The notes beneath the pieces are model-generated. The model saw nothing but the letters and a program-made list of their open reading frames with translations, searched no databases and was not told the origin of the DNA. DNA of 41,855 nucleotides from Ammonifex sp. GTDB lineage: Bacteria > Bacillota > Desulfotomaculia > Desulfotomaculales > DYER01. Position numbers and translations under genes: made by a program. This document shows, piece after piece, positions 32,071-41,855 of this stretch. Position 1 is the first letter of the stretch. Each line of letters begins with the position of its first letter. Location of the stretch: NCBI GenBank assembly GCA_020725605.1, contig DYER01000061.1:1-41855 (forward strand), read 5' to 3'.

Positions 32071-33129
32071 TCAGTCGGCCATGGCCTGCTTCAGGTAGTC
32101 GATGACCCTCACCGGTCCCGGGTCCACCCCGTAAAGGAAGGCCAGGTAGACACTGGTGTAATCACCGATGTAAATCAGGGAGTACATGCGGGCCAGCCTG
32201 CTCCGGCCCGCAGCCTCGATTTCCTTCAGGCCCGATACACGGTGCCGCACGAGATCCGCGGTGATGGCCATACGCTTCTTAACCCGCGGGTGGTCGTCGG
32301 GGTCCCTCAGGATGACCAGGTAGAGGTGGTCGAGCACCTGCCGGGGGTGCTCGAAACCCACGATCTCGTTGTGGTTCAGTTCGGGAAAGGCGTTCCAGTA
32401 GGCCGCGATCTTGGCGTTTTCGTTGAACTGACCCTTCCACCGCTGGGCCACCACCTCCGTGGTACCGCTGGCCCCCCACACCACCGGCACGTTGCCGAGG
32501 AGCTCCCAGGCCAAAGTCTTGGCCGGGTTCTCGGGCGCGGGCACGCCCGGCTCTAGCCTGGAGCGCAACTCCGTCAACACCGCCACCATTTCGGCCACCT
32601 CTTCTTCCACCGGCGCGATGAGCCCCAGCCGGCTCAGGAGGGACAGCATGGGGAGGAACAGGTATCCCGTGGCGGCGCGCGGCGCCAGCCCGGCCGGCAC
32701 CACGATGAGCGGCACCCCGTCCTCCCCGGCCAGGGCGCCCAGGCGCCCGCCCGTGGTGATGGCCACCACCGGTGCCCCCTTTTCCCGGGCCTCCCGGTAG
32801 GCGCTCAGGGTCTCCTCGGTATTTCCGGAGTAGCTGACGGCGAAAACAAGGGTGTGGGGACCCACATGCCTCGGGAGTACGTAATCGCGGTTGACCGCCA
32901 CCGGCACCGAAGCCACCGCGGCGGCGTAGGTGCGCAGCAGGTCCCCTCCGATGGCCGATCCGCCGAGGCCCGTCACCACCACGCCGTCGACCCGGTCCGC
33001 CTTGGGCAGGGCCGCGGCCTGACCCAGTTCCCAGGCCCGCGCGCACTGCTCCGGCAGGCCGTGGAGGGCCCCCAGCATATCCATGGAATCCCGCTCCCGC
33101 ATGGCCATGAGATCGTCAAGACGGATCAA
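32071..33129 (-). CDS. Bifunctional phosphoglucose/phosphomannose isomerase
   Basis: A 352-residue enzyme with two SIS (sugar isomerase) domains, which interconverts glucose-6-phosphate or mannose-6-phosphate with fructose-6-phosphate. The first domain has [13 protein letters not shown] and [10 protein letters not shown] (phosphate binding). The second has the catalytic Glu region [15 protein letters not shown]. The frame is open to 33312, but TTG 33129, with GGAGG upstream at 9-nt spacing, gives the normal family length and overlaps the debranching-enzyme stop by 14 bases. It belongs to a sugar-handling group with the debranching enzyme and the ROK kinase. Confidence 0.92.
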   Translation of the reverse strand: MIRLDDLMAMRERDSMDMLGALHGLPEQCARAWELGQAAALPKADRVDGVVVTGLGGSAIGGDLLRTYAAAVASVPVAVNRDYVLPRHVGPHTLVFAVSYSGNTEETLSAYREAREKGAPVVAITTGGRLGALAGEDGVPLIVVPAGLAPRAATGYLFLPMLSLLSRLGLIAPVEEEVAEMVAVLTELRSRLEPGVPAPENPAKTLAWELLGNVPVVWGASGTTEVVAQRWKGQFNENAKIAAYWNAFPELNHNEIVGFEHPRQVLDHLYLVILRDPDDHPRVKKRMAITADLVRHRVSGLKEIEAAGRSRLARMYSLIYIGDYTSVYLAFLYGVDPGPVRVIDYLKQAMAD

Positions 33130-35131
33130 GGGCCTTCTCCTCCCACTCCCCCTCGTAAGGGGGGCGAATTTCCAGGACCTCTTCCACCCACGCCCGCAGG
33201 ACCTCGGCCACGCTCCAGGCCTGGGCGAAACAGCCCCGGGGCACGACGGGCTCGTCGCCGTCGAAGATTTCCGAAATAAAACCGATTCCGTGATGCCGCA
33301 GGTGGTCGGCAAAGGGCCTCAAAAAGGCCGCGGCCCGCTCCCGGCTCTGCCGGGAGTACCCGTGCACCCGCCGGTACGCGGTGACGAAGGGACCGATCAG
33401 CCAGGCCCACACCGTTCCCTGGTGGTAGGCCGCGTCCCGCGCCGGGCGATCCCCCTGATAGGTACCCCTGTATTCGGGATGACCCGGGGCCAGGCTCCGC
33501 AAGCCGTAGGTGGCGTACAGCTCGCGCCACACCGCCCGCAGGACCTTCCGCCCCTCATCCGGCGTCACCAGGGAATAGGGCAGGCTCAGGGCCAGGACCT
33601 GGTTCGGTCTCAGGCTGGCGTCCCTATTTTCTCCTTCCACCACGTCGTAAAGGTATCCCGCACCGGGGTCCCAGAACGCCCGTCGGAAATTCTCCCGCAC
33701 CCGCGGCAAAAGCCGCGCCCGGGGGAAGGGCCGCCCGTAGCGCGCCGCCAGCCGCCCCAAAACCTGCAGGGCGTTGTACCAGAGGGCGTTGACCTCGACG
33801 GGTTTGCCGTGGCGCGGGGTCACCACCCAGCCGTCCACCCTGGCGTCCATCCAGGTCAGCTGGACCCCGGGGCTTCCCCCGCCCACCAGTCCGTCTTCGT
33901 CCGCCCCGATGCCGAACCGGGTGCCGGCCAGGTACCGCTCCACTATCTCCTCCAGCACCGGGTAAATGCGCTCCCGGATCAGCTCGTGGTCCCCCGTGTA
34001 GCACAGGTACTTGTAGACCGCGTGGAAGAACCACAGGCCCGCGTCGATGGTGTTGTAGAGGGGCTCCTCCCCCTCGTCGGGAAAGGTGTTGGGCAAAAGC
34101 CCGTCCCGGCAGTAGCGGGCGAAACCGCACAGGATTTCGGCCGCCTCCTGGTAACGCTTTGTGACCAGGGTCAGGCCCGGCAGGGCGACCATGGCGTCCC
34201 GGCCCCAGTCCGTGAACCAGGGATAACCCGCGATGACGGTCCGTCCGCCGGTGGACTCCCGGTGGGCGAGGAAGGCGTCGGCCGCCAGCACCAGGCGCCG
34301 TGCCAAACCGTCCGTGTGGCCGGCCAGCACCACCAGCCCCTCCCGGCGCGCCACCGCCCCGGCCAGCAGGGCGCTCCCGTCGGGCACCCGGTCCCGCCGG
34401 GTGGAGGCCACCACCGTGATCAGCTTTTCCTCTTCGTCCTCCACCGGAACGGCGAAGTAGCCGGGCACGTAGTGGTCCTCCCGGGCCGCTTCCCCGCGCT
34501 CCCTTTCCAGGGGGTACGTGAACCCGTGCCGCCAGTAACCGGCCGGGTGGAAGCTACCGGCACTGCCCGTGAGGTACAGGGTCACGTCCGCCCCGAGGGG
34601 CCGGACCGCCGCGCCTTCCGGCAGGGGCTCCACCCGGAACTCCACGTGCCCGGCGGGCACGGTCCAGTGGTAGTCCCGAAAATTCACCAGGGGCGTGAGG
34701 TAGAGGGTCCCGGGGGTGGCGCCGCCCGCTACCCGATAAAGAACTACGGTGGTATTCTCCCCGTAGACCATGAAAACCTGCTTGGTGAGAAGCACGTCCC
34801 CGAAGCTGAAGACGAAGGTGGGCACCGGGTCCGCCAGAAACCGCTGCAGGTGCAGGAAACCGCATTCTGCGACCTGCTCCTCCAGTTCGTTGGTGGCAAG
34901 ATTGTACTGCCGGTCCCCGGATACGAAACGCTCGTCCAGCTTGGCCACCAGCAGCACCCGGCGCACGGGCGGCCTCAATGCCGCCGTCAGCAGGCCGTGG
35001 TACTTCCGGGCGTTGGCCCCGATGATAGTACCCGCGGCGAAGCCCCCCAGGCCGTTGGTGACCAGCCACTCCTTCTCGATGCCCCGGCGGAAGTCCCGCC
35101 AGTCGGCCTTGCCGAACTCCAGGTCCCCCAT
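33116..35131 (-). CDS. Glycogen debranching enzyme (amylo-alpha-1,6-glucosidase, GH133-type)
   Basis: A 671-residue enzyme of the archaeal/bacterial glycogen-debranching type. The N-terminal domain (about 1-280) starts EWLVTNGLGGFAAGTIIGANARKYHG when read in two parts (WLVTNGLGGFAAG, then ANARKYHGLL). The C-terminal alpha-barrel has GYPWFTDWGRDAMVALPGL with the catalytic Asp region, LWFFHAVYKYL, NALWYNALQVL and the late PYHQG-like YHQGTVWAWLIGP. It removes alpha-1,6 branches from glycogen in the cytoplasm. The ATG follows GGGGAG. It lies 19 bases after the ROK kinase gene. Confidence 0.92.
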   Translation of the reverse strand: MGDLEFGKADWRDFRRGIEKEWLVTNGLGGFAAGTIIGANARKYHGLLTAALRPPVRRVLLVAKLDERFVSGDRQYNLATNELEEQVAECGFLHLQRFLADPVPTFVFSFGDVLLTKQVFMVYGENTTVVLYRVAGGATPGTLYLTPLVNFRDYHWTVPAGHVEFRVEPLPEGAAVRPLGADVTLYLTGSAGSFHPAGYWRHGFTYPLERERGEAAREDHYVPGYFAVPVEDEEEKLITVVASTRRDRVPDGSALLAGAVARREGLVVLAGHTDGLARRLVLAADAFLAHRESTGGRTVIAGYPWFTDWGRDAMVALPGLTLVTKRYQEAAEILCGFARYCRDGLLPNTFPDEGEEPLYNTIDAGLWFFHAVYKYLCYTGDHELIRERIYPVLEEIVERYLAGTRFGIGADEDGLVGGGSPGVQLTWMDARVDGWVVTPRHGKPVEVNALWYNALQVLGRLAARYGRPFPRARLLPRVRENFRRAFWDPGAGYLYDVVEGENRDASLRPNQVLALSLPYSLVTPDEGRKVLRAVWRELYATYGLRSLAPGHPEYRGTYQGDRPARDAAYHQGTVWAWLIGPFVTAYRRVHGYSRQSRERAAAFLRPFADHLRHHGIGFISEIFDGDEPVVPRGCFAQAWSVAEVLRAWVEEVLEIRPPYEGEWEEKALDPS

Positions 35132-35150
35132 GTCTTTCTCCCCGTGCCTA

Positions 35151-36110
35151 TTATGCCCCCAGGGCCAGGGCCACCGCTCCCATCACCCCCGCCTTTCCTC
35201 CCAGCAGGGCCGCTTCCAGCCGCACGGCCCCGTGGGCCGCGGAAAGGGCGTGGGCCCGCACGGCCTCGTCCACCATACCCACAAGAAAAGGCGCGCCCTC
35301 GACCACGCCGCCGCCCAGGACCACCAGTGCCGGATTGAGCACCTTCACCACGTTGGCCAGGCCCAAGCCCAGAAATCCCGCGGCCCTGCGCAGCAGGGCC
35401 AGGGCCTCGGCGTCCCCTCCGGCGGCTGCGGCCGAAACCGCCGCCGCCGTCACGGCCTCCGGACGGCCCCGGGCCGCGGCGAGAATGCCCCGCCCCTCGC
35501 CCCGGGCCACCAGTTCCCGCCCCTCCCTGCCGATGGCCGTACCGGAGGCCACGGCCTCCAGGCAGCCCCTGTTGCCGCAGCGGCACAACGGTCCCTCCGG
35601 CACCACGGTCATGTGCCCGATCTCACCCGCCCCGTCGCGCCAGCCGCGGTAGAGCCTGCCTTCCAGGATCAGGCCGCCGCCGATGCCGGTGCTGACCGTG
35701 ACGTAGACCATGTGGTCCACGCCCCGGCCGGCCCCGAAGGTGTGCTCCCCCAGGGCCCCCAGATTGGCGTCGTTGTCCACGAGCACCGGGACTCCCAGGG
35801 CCTTTTCCAGGACCTCCTTTACGGGCACGTCCCGCCAGCCCAGGTTGGGGGCGTGATAAACAATACCCCGCGCCACGTCCAGCGGCCCCGGGACCCCCAG
35901 CCCCACGGCCCGGACCCCATTCCGCGGTACGCCTCCCAGGCGCAAGACCTCTTCTACGGTCTGCACGAGGCGGTGCAGAACCGCCCGTTCCCCCCTGGCG
36001 GCCTCGGTGAGCACCTTAACCTCTGCCACCACCCGTCCCGCGGCGTCAGCCAGGGCCGTGTAGATCTTGGTTCCCCCCAGATCGATTCCCACTACGTAGC
36101 GGTCCGCCAC
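35151..36110 (-). CDS. ROK-family sugar kinase (probable glucokinase)
   Basis: A 319-residue ROK protein, most likely a glucokinase acting on glucose released from glycogen. It has the ATP loop VGIDLGGTKIYTAL, the catalytic Asp in VLVDNDANLGALGEH, STGIGGGLILEG and the ROK zinc motif CRCGNRGCLEAVASG. There is no N-terminal DNA-binding domain, so it is not a ROK repressor. A GTG at 36119 abuts the AAGGGGG site; the GTG at 36110 has proper spacing and is preferred. Its start lies inside the 3' end of uvrC (overlap about 65 bases). Confidence 0.92.
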   Translation of the reverse strand: MADRYVVGIDLGGTKIYTALADAAGRVVAEVKVLTEAARGERAVLHRLVQTVEEVLRLGGVPRNGVRAVGLGVPGPLDVARGIVYHAPNLGWRDVPVKEVLEKALGVPVLVDNDANLGALGEHTFGAGRGVDHMVYVTVSTGIGGGLILEGRLYRGWRDGAGEIGHMTVVPEGPLCRCGNRGCLEAVASGTAIGREGRELVARGEGRGILAAARGRPEAVTAAAVSAAAAGGDAEALALLRRAAGFLGLGLANVVKVLNPALVVLGGGVVEGAPFLVGMVDEAVRAHALSAAHGAVRLEAALLGGKAGVMGAVALALGA

Positions 36111-37974
36111 CGGCCGCACCCCCCTTCAAGAAGGCGTGGAGCGCCTCGGCGGCGCGGCGCGTCATGCCCGGCACGGCGGCCAGTTCCTCCACGCTGGCGG
36201 CGCGCATGGCCTCCAGGGACCCGAAGGCCCGCAGCAGGGCCCGGCGCCGCTTGGCGCCCACGCCCTCGACCTCGGCCAGCAGGCTCGCCAGCCCGGCCTT
36301 TTCCCGCCGCCGTCGGTGCTGGCTCACCGCGAAACGGTGGGCCTCATCGCGCAGGCGCCGCAGCAGCAACAGCGCCGGCGAGTCAGGCGGCAGGGCGAGG
36401 GGGGCCTGCCGGTCGGGAAGGTAAAGGCGCTCTTCGCCCTTGGCCAGGCCGCAGGCCGGTATGTGACCGAAACCCGCCTCCACCATGGCCTGCCGGGCCG
36501 CCGCCAGCTGGCCCCGGCCGCCGTCCACCACCACGAGGTCCGGCAGACGGTGGAACCGCGCCTCTTTGCTTGACAGCTGTCCGGTGGCCAGGAGTTCCCG
36601 CTCCTGGCGGGCCCGTTCGAACCGGCGCCTGATGACCTCGGCCATGGCCGCGTAGTCGTCGGGTCCGGGGGCCCTCACGTTGAAGCGCCGGTACTCCGAG
36701 GGGCGCAAGTTCCCCCCCTCCAGTACCACCATGGAGGCCACGACGTGCTCGCCGTGAAGGCCGGAGACGTCGTAGCACTCCAAGCGGGCCGGGGGCTGCG
36801 CCAGCCCCAGGGCCCCGGCCAGCTCGGCCAGGGCGGCGTCGGCGCGGATCCGGCGCGCCTCCTCGTCGGCGAGGTGCCCGGCCAGCATCAGGCGGGCGTT
36901 TTCGGCGGCCATGTCCACCACCCGCCGCCGCGCCCCCCGGCGCGGAACCACCAGCTCAACGGGCCCCCCGCGGCGCCGCCCGAGCCAGGCGGCGATTACG
37001 CCCGCCTCCTCGCCGGGCGCTTCGGGCAACAGGACGGTCTTCGGCACGAAGTCCACCCCGCTGTAGTACTGCTTCAGAAAGGCGGCCAGCACCTCCGAAG
37101 CCGGCGCGTCCCCGGTCCGCTCCAGAACGTGGTGCCCTCCGGCGATTACCCGCCCGCCCCGCACCACCAGAACCACGGCGCAGGCCCGGTCCTCCGCGAG
37201 GGCCACGCCGACCGCGTCCAGGTCCCCGAGGCGCGGTAGGTCTACCCTTTGCTGTTCCAGTACCCGGCGCACGGCCTGGAGCTGGTCCCGGTAAAGGGCC
37301 GCCCGCTCGAAGTCCAGCCGGGCCGCGGCCTGCCGCATCTTGCGCTCGAGACCGCGCAACAGCTCTTCCCGGCGGCCCTCCAGGAAAAGGCACACCTCTT
37401 CGACGGCCGCCCGGTAGGCTTCCTTGTCGACCAGGCCGGCGCAAGGTCCCGGGCAGCGCCCGATGTGGTAGTTGAGGCAGGGCCGCGCCCGCGACCCGGG
37501 CACCTTTTCCTTGCAGGTCCGGAAGGGAAACAGCTTGCGCAGGAGCTGCAGCGTTTCCCGCACCGCGCCCACGTCGGTGTAGGGCCCGTAGTAGCGCGAC
37601 CCGTCCCGAACCACGCGGCGGGTGATGGCCACCCGCGGGAACTCCTCCTGCACGGTTACCTTCAGGTAGGGGTAGGTCTTGTCGTCCCGCAGGCAGATGT
37701 TGTAGGGGGGCCGGTGCCTCTTGATCAGGTTGCACTCCAGCACCAGGGCCTCCACCTCGGAATCCGTGGCCAGCCAGTCCACCTCCGCGGCCCGGCCCAC
37801 CATGGCGGCAATACGGGCCGGGTGGCGCGTCCCGCCCTGGAAGTAGGAGCGCACGCGGTGGCGCAAGTTCACCGCCTTGCCCACGTAAAGCACGCGTCCG
37901 CCCGCGTCCTTGAAGATGTAGACCCCCGTGCCCTCCGGTATGAACCTCAGCTTTTCCTCCCAATCCGGGACCAT
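36046..37974 (-). CDS. uvrC: UvrC, excision nuclease subunit
   Basis: A 642-residue endonuclease that cuts on both sides of a lesion held by UvrB. It has the GIY-YIG domain (PEGTGVYIFKDAGGRVLYVGKA, read here as GVYIFKD and YVGKAVNLRHRVRSYF), the central Cys region CLNYHIGRCPGPCAG, the UVR domain (about 195-230), the RNase H-like domain with LECYDVSGLHGEHVVASMVV and DLVVVDGGRGQL, and a C-terminal helix-hairpin-helix pair (GVGAKRRRALLRAFGS, AVPGMTRRAAEALHAFL). A tail of about 27 Gly/Arg-rich residues past the last HhH overlaps the kinase gene. It is 69 bases after uvrA. Confidence 0.97.
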   Translation of the reverse strand: MVPDWEEKLRFIPEGTGVYIFKDAGGRVLYVGKAVNLRHRVRSYFQGGTRHPARIAAMVGRAAEVDWLATDSEVEALVLECNLIKRHRPPYNICLRDDKTYPYLKVTVQEEFPRVAITRRVVRDGSRYYGPYTDVGAVRETLQLLRKLFPFRTCKEKVPGSRARPCLNYHIGRCPGPCAGLVDKEAYRAAVEEVCLFLEGRREELLRGLERKMRQAAARLDFERAALYRDQLQAVRRVLEQQRVDLPRLGDLDAVGVALAEDRACAVVLVVRGGRVIAGGHHVLERTGDAPASEVLAAFLKQYYSGVDFVPKTVLLPEAPGEEAGVIAAWLGRRRGGPVELVVPRRGARRRVVDMAAENARLMLAGHLADEEARRIRADAALAELAGALGLAQPPARLECYDVSGLHGEHVVASMVVLEGGNLRPSEYRRFNVRAPGPDDYAAMAEVIRRRFERARQERELLATGQLSSKEARFHRLPDLVVVDGGRGQLAAARQAMVEAGFGHIPACGLAKGEERLYLPDRQAPLALPPDSPALLLLRRLRDEAHRFAVSQHRRRREKAGLASLLAEVEGVGAKRRRALLRAFGSLEAMRAASVEELAAVPGMTRRAAEALHAFLKGGAAGGGPLRSGNRSGGNQDLHGPG

Positions 37975-38043
37975 CTTGCCGGGTAATGACTCCTTTCCGC
38001 TTCCCCTGTGGGCGTCTCGCTCCGGGCCGGCTCGCGTCCTGCG

Positions 38044-40920
<2,877 letters not shown>

Positions 40921-41037
40921 TCCGTTCTCCTTCCGGGAAGCAAACTCCGCTCAGCAACAATCGGCTTTCGGATACAGTACCTTCACCTGCAAACGCACAC
41001 CACCGACGACGCGAACCGGACGGGCTTCACCACCGGC

Positions 41038-41855
41038 CTACCGGGCGCGGGCCACCGGGGCCGCGGCACCGCCGGCTTTGCGGCGGGTCCCTCCCCCGGC
41101 CGCCTCCAGTTCCACCCGCAGTTCGAAGAGGGCGTCGCGGAGTTCGGCCGCCCGCTCGAATTCCAGCTTGCGTGCCGCCTCCTTCATCTCCTTCTCCAGG
41201 CGGGCGATCAGTTGCTGCAGTTCGCGGCGCGAGCGCGGCCTGCGGTCCGGCCGGTAGGTGGTGGTCTCCTCGGCCGCCCTGGTGGCCTCGATGATCTCTC
41301 GCACCGGCTTGATTACCGTTCTGGGTTGTATGCCGTGCCGCTCGTTGAACTCCATCTGAAGCCGGCGCCGGCGCTCGGTCTCCTCTATGGCCCGCCGCAT
41401 GGACCCGGTTACGGTGTCGGCGTACATGATTACCTGTCCGTTGACGTTGCGTGCGGCCCGACCGATGGTCTGGATCAGGGAACGCTCGGAGCGCAGGTAG
41501 CCCTCCTTGTCGGCGTCCAGGATGGCCACCAGGCTGACCTCGGGCAGGTCCAGACCCTCCCGCAGGAGGTTGATGCCCACCAGCACGTCGAAGACCCCCA
41601 GCCGGAGGTCCCGCAGCAGCACCATGCGGTCCAGGGCGCTGATCTCCGAATGCATGTAGCGGGCCCGCACCCCGGCCTCCTGCAGGAAGTCCGTGAGGTC
41701 CTCGGCCATGCGCTTGGTGAGGGTGGTGACCAGCACGCGCTCGCCCCGTTCTACCCGCCGCCGGACCTCGGCCAGCAGGTCGTCGATCTGACCCCGGGTG
41801 GGCCGCACCAGCACCTCGGGGTCCACCAGGCCGGTGGGCCGGACGATCTGCTCCA
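41038..41855 (-). CDS. uvrB: UvrB, excision nuclease helicase subunit, C-terminal part (runs off window)
   Basis: The last 272 codons of uvrB; the 5' end is beyond the right edge. The helicase C-terminal domain is visible: [38 protein letters not shown], the [20 protein letters not shown] motif (in two parts), and motif [11 protein letters not shown]. The C-terminal UVR domain that binds UvrC follows ([20 protein letters not shown]), then a short Gly/Arg/Ala tail. It loads onto damage with UvrA, encoded 117 bases downstream. Confidence 0.97.
   Translation of the reverse strand, partial: EQIVRPTGLVDPEVLVRPTRGQIDDLLAEVRRRVERGERVLVTTLTKRMAEDLTDFLQEAGVRARYMHSEISALDRMVLLRDLRLGVFDVLVGINLLREGLDLPEVSLVAILDADKEGYLRSERSLIQTIGRAARNVNGQVIMYADTVTGSMRRAIEETERRRRLQMEFNERHGIQPRTVIKPVREIIEATRAAEETTTYRPDRRPRSRRELQQLIARLEKEMKEAARKLEFERAAELRDALFELRVELEAAGGGTRRKAGGAAAPVARAR

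Overview
The window reads as about 42 kb of a GC-rich, anaerobic, probably thermophilic Gram-positive bacterium of the Desulfotomaculum/Moorella kind (Bacillota). The grounds are two tungsten-type aldehyde:ferredoxin oxidoreductases, a sigma-54 gene beside rapZ, strong GGAGG-type ribosome sites with many GTG/TTG starts, and an obligately anaerobic enzyme set. The genus is an inference. Every gene I accept lies on the minus strand, so transcription runs from high to low coordinates; the large plus-strand frames are antisense shadows of GC-rich genes.

Right part (41855 to 31164): uvrB (3' part), uvrA and uvrC for nucleotide excision repair, then a small sugar group (ROK kinase, GH133-type glycogen debranching enzyme, phosphoglucose/phosphomannose isomerase) and rapZ. 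rpoN (sigma-54) follows with its own extended -10 promoter, then a PocR-domain histidine kinase and an AraC-type response regulator ending at a terminator.

Centre (26523 to 9864): one long bacterial microcompartment operon of the propanediol-utilisation (Pdu) type: pduA, pduB, pduCDE (B12 diol dehydratase), pduG and pduH (reactivase), a PduK-like shell protein, a second BMC-H, a BMC-T protein, a EutJ-like chaperone, a BMC flavoprotein, a PduN/EutN vertex protein, pduO, pduP, pduS, pduT, a GldA-family dehydrogenase and a DUF1097 membrane protein, closed by a strong terminator. No pduL, pduQ, pduW or pduF is present. Many lumen proteins carry a similar amphipathic targeting helix; in PduH it is C-terminal. 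Two related 67 to 69 bp hairpin elements sit in this operon (16319-16386 and 20081-20149). Their stems differ by compensatory base changes.

Left part (9799 to 1): a separately promoted tungsten aldehyde oxidoreductase with MoaD-like and MoeB/ThiF-like genes (tungstopterin sulfur insertion) and a DUF2284 protein; then a sigma-54-dependent activator, a -24/-12 promoter just before an unusual acyl-CoA dehydrogenase, a metallo-beta-lactamase-fold hydrolase and the 5' part of a second aldehyde oxidoreductase gene.

Working model (inference): a 1,2-diol or glycerol is dehydrated to an aldehyde inside the compartment. PduP makes acyl-CoA; GldA and PduS recycle cofactors; the tungsten enzyme downstream could oxidise escaping aldehyde with ferredoxin as acceptor. 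The PocR kinase and AraC regulator probably sense the diol or aldehyde and switch on the operon through TTGTGYGA-type sites upstream of pduA.
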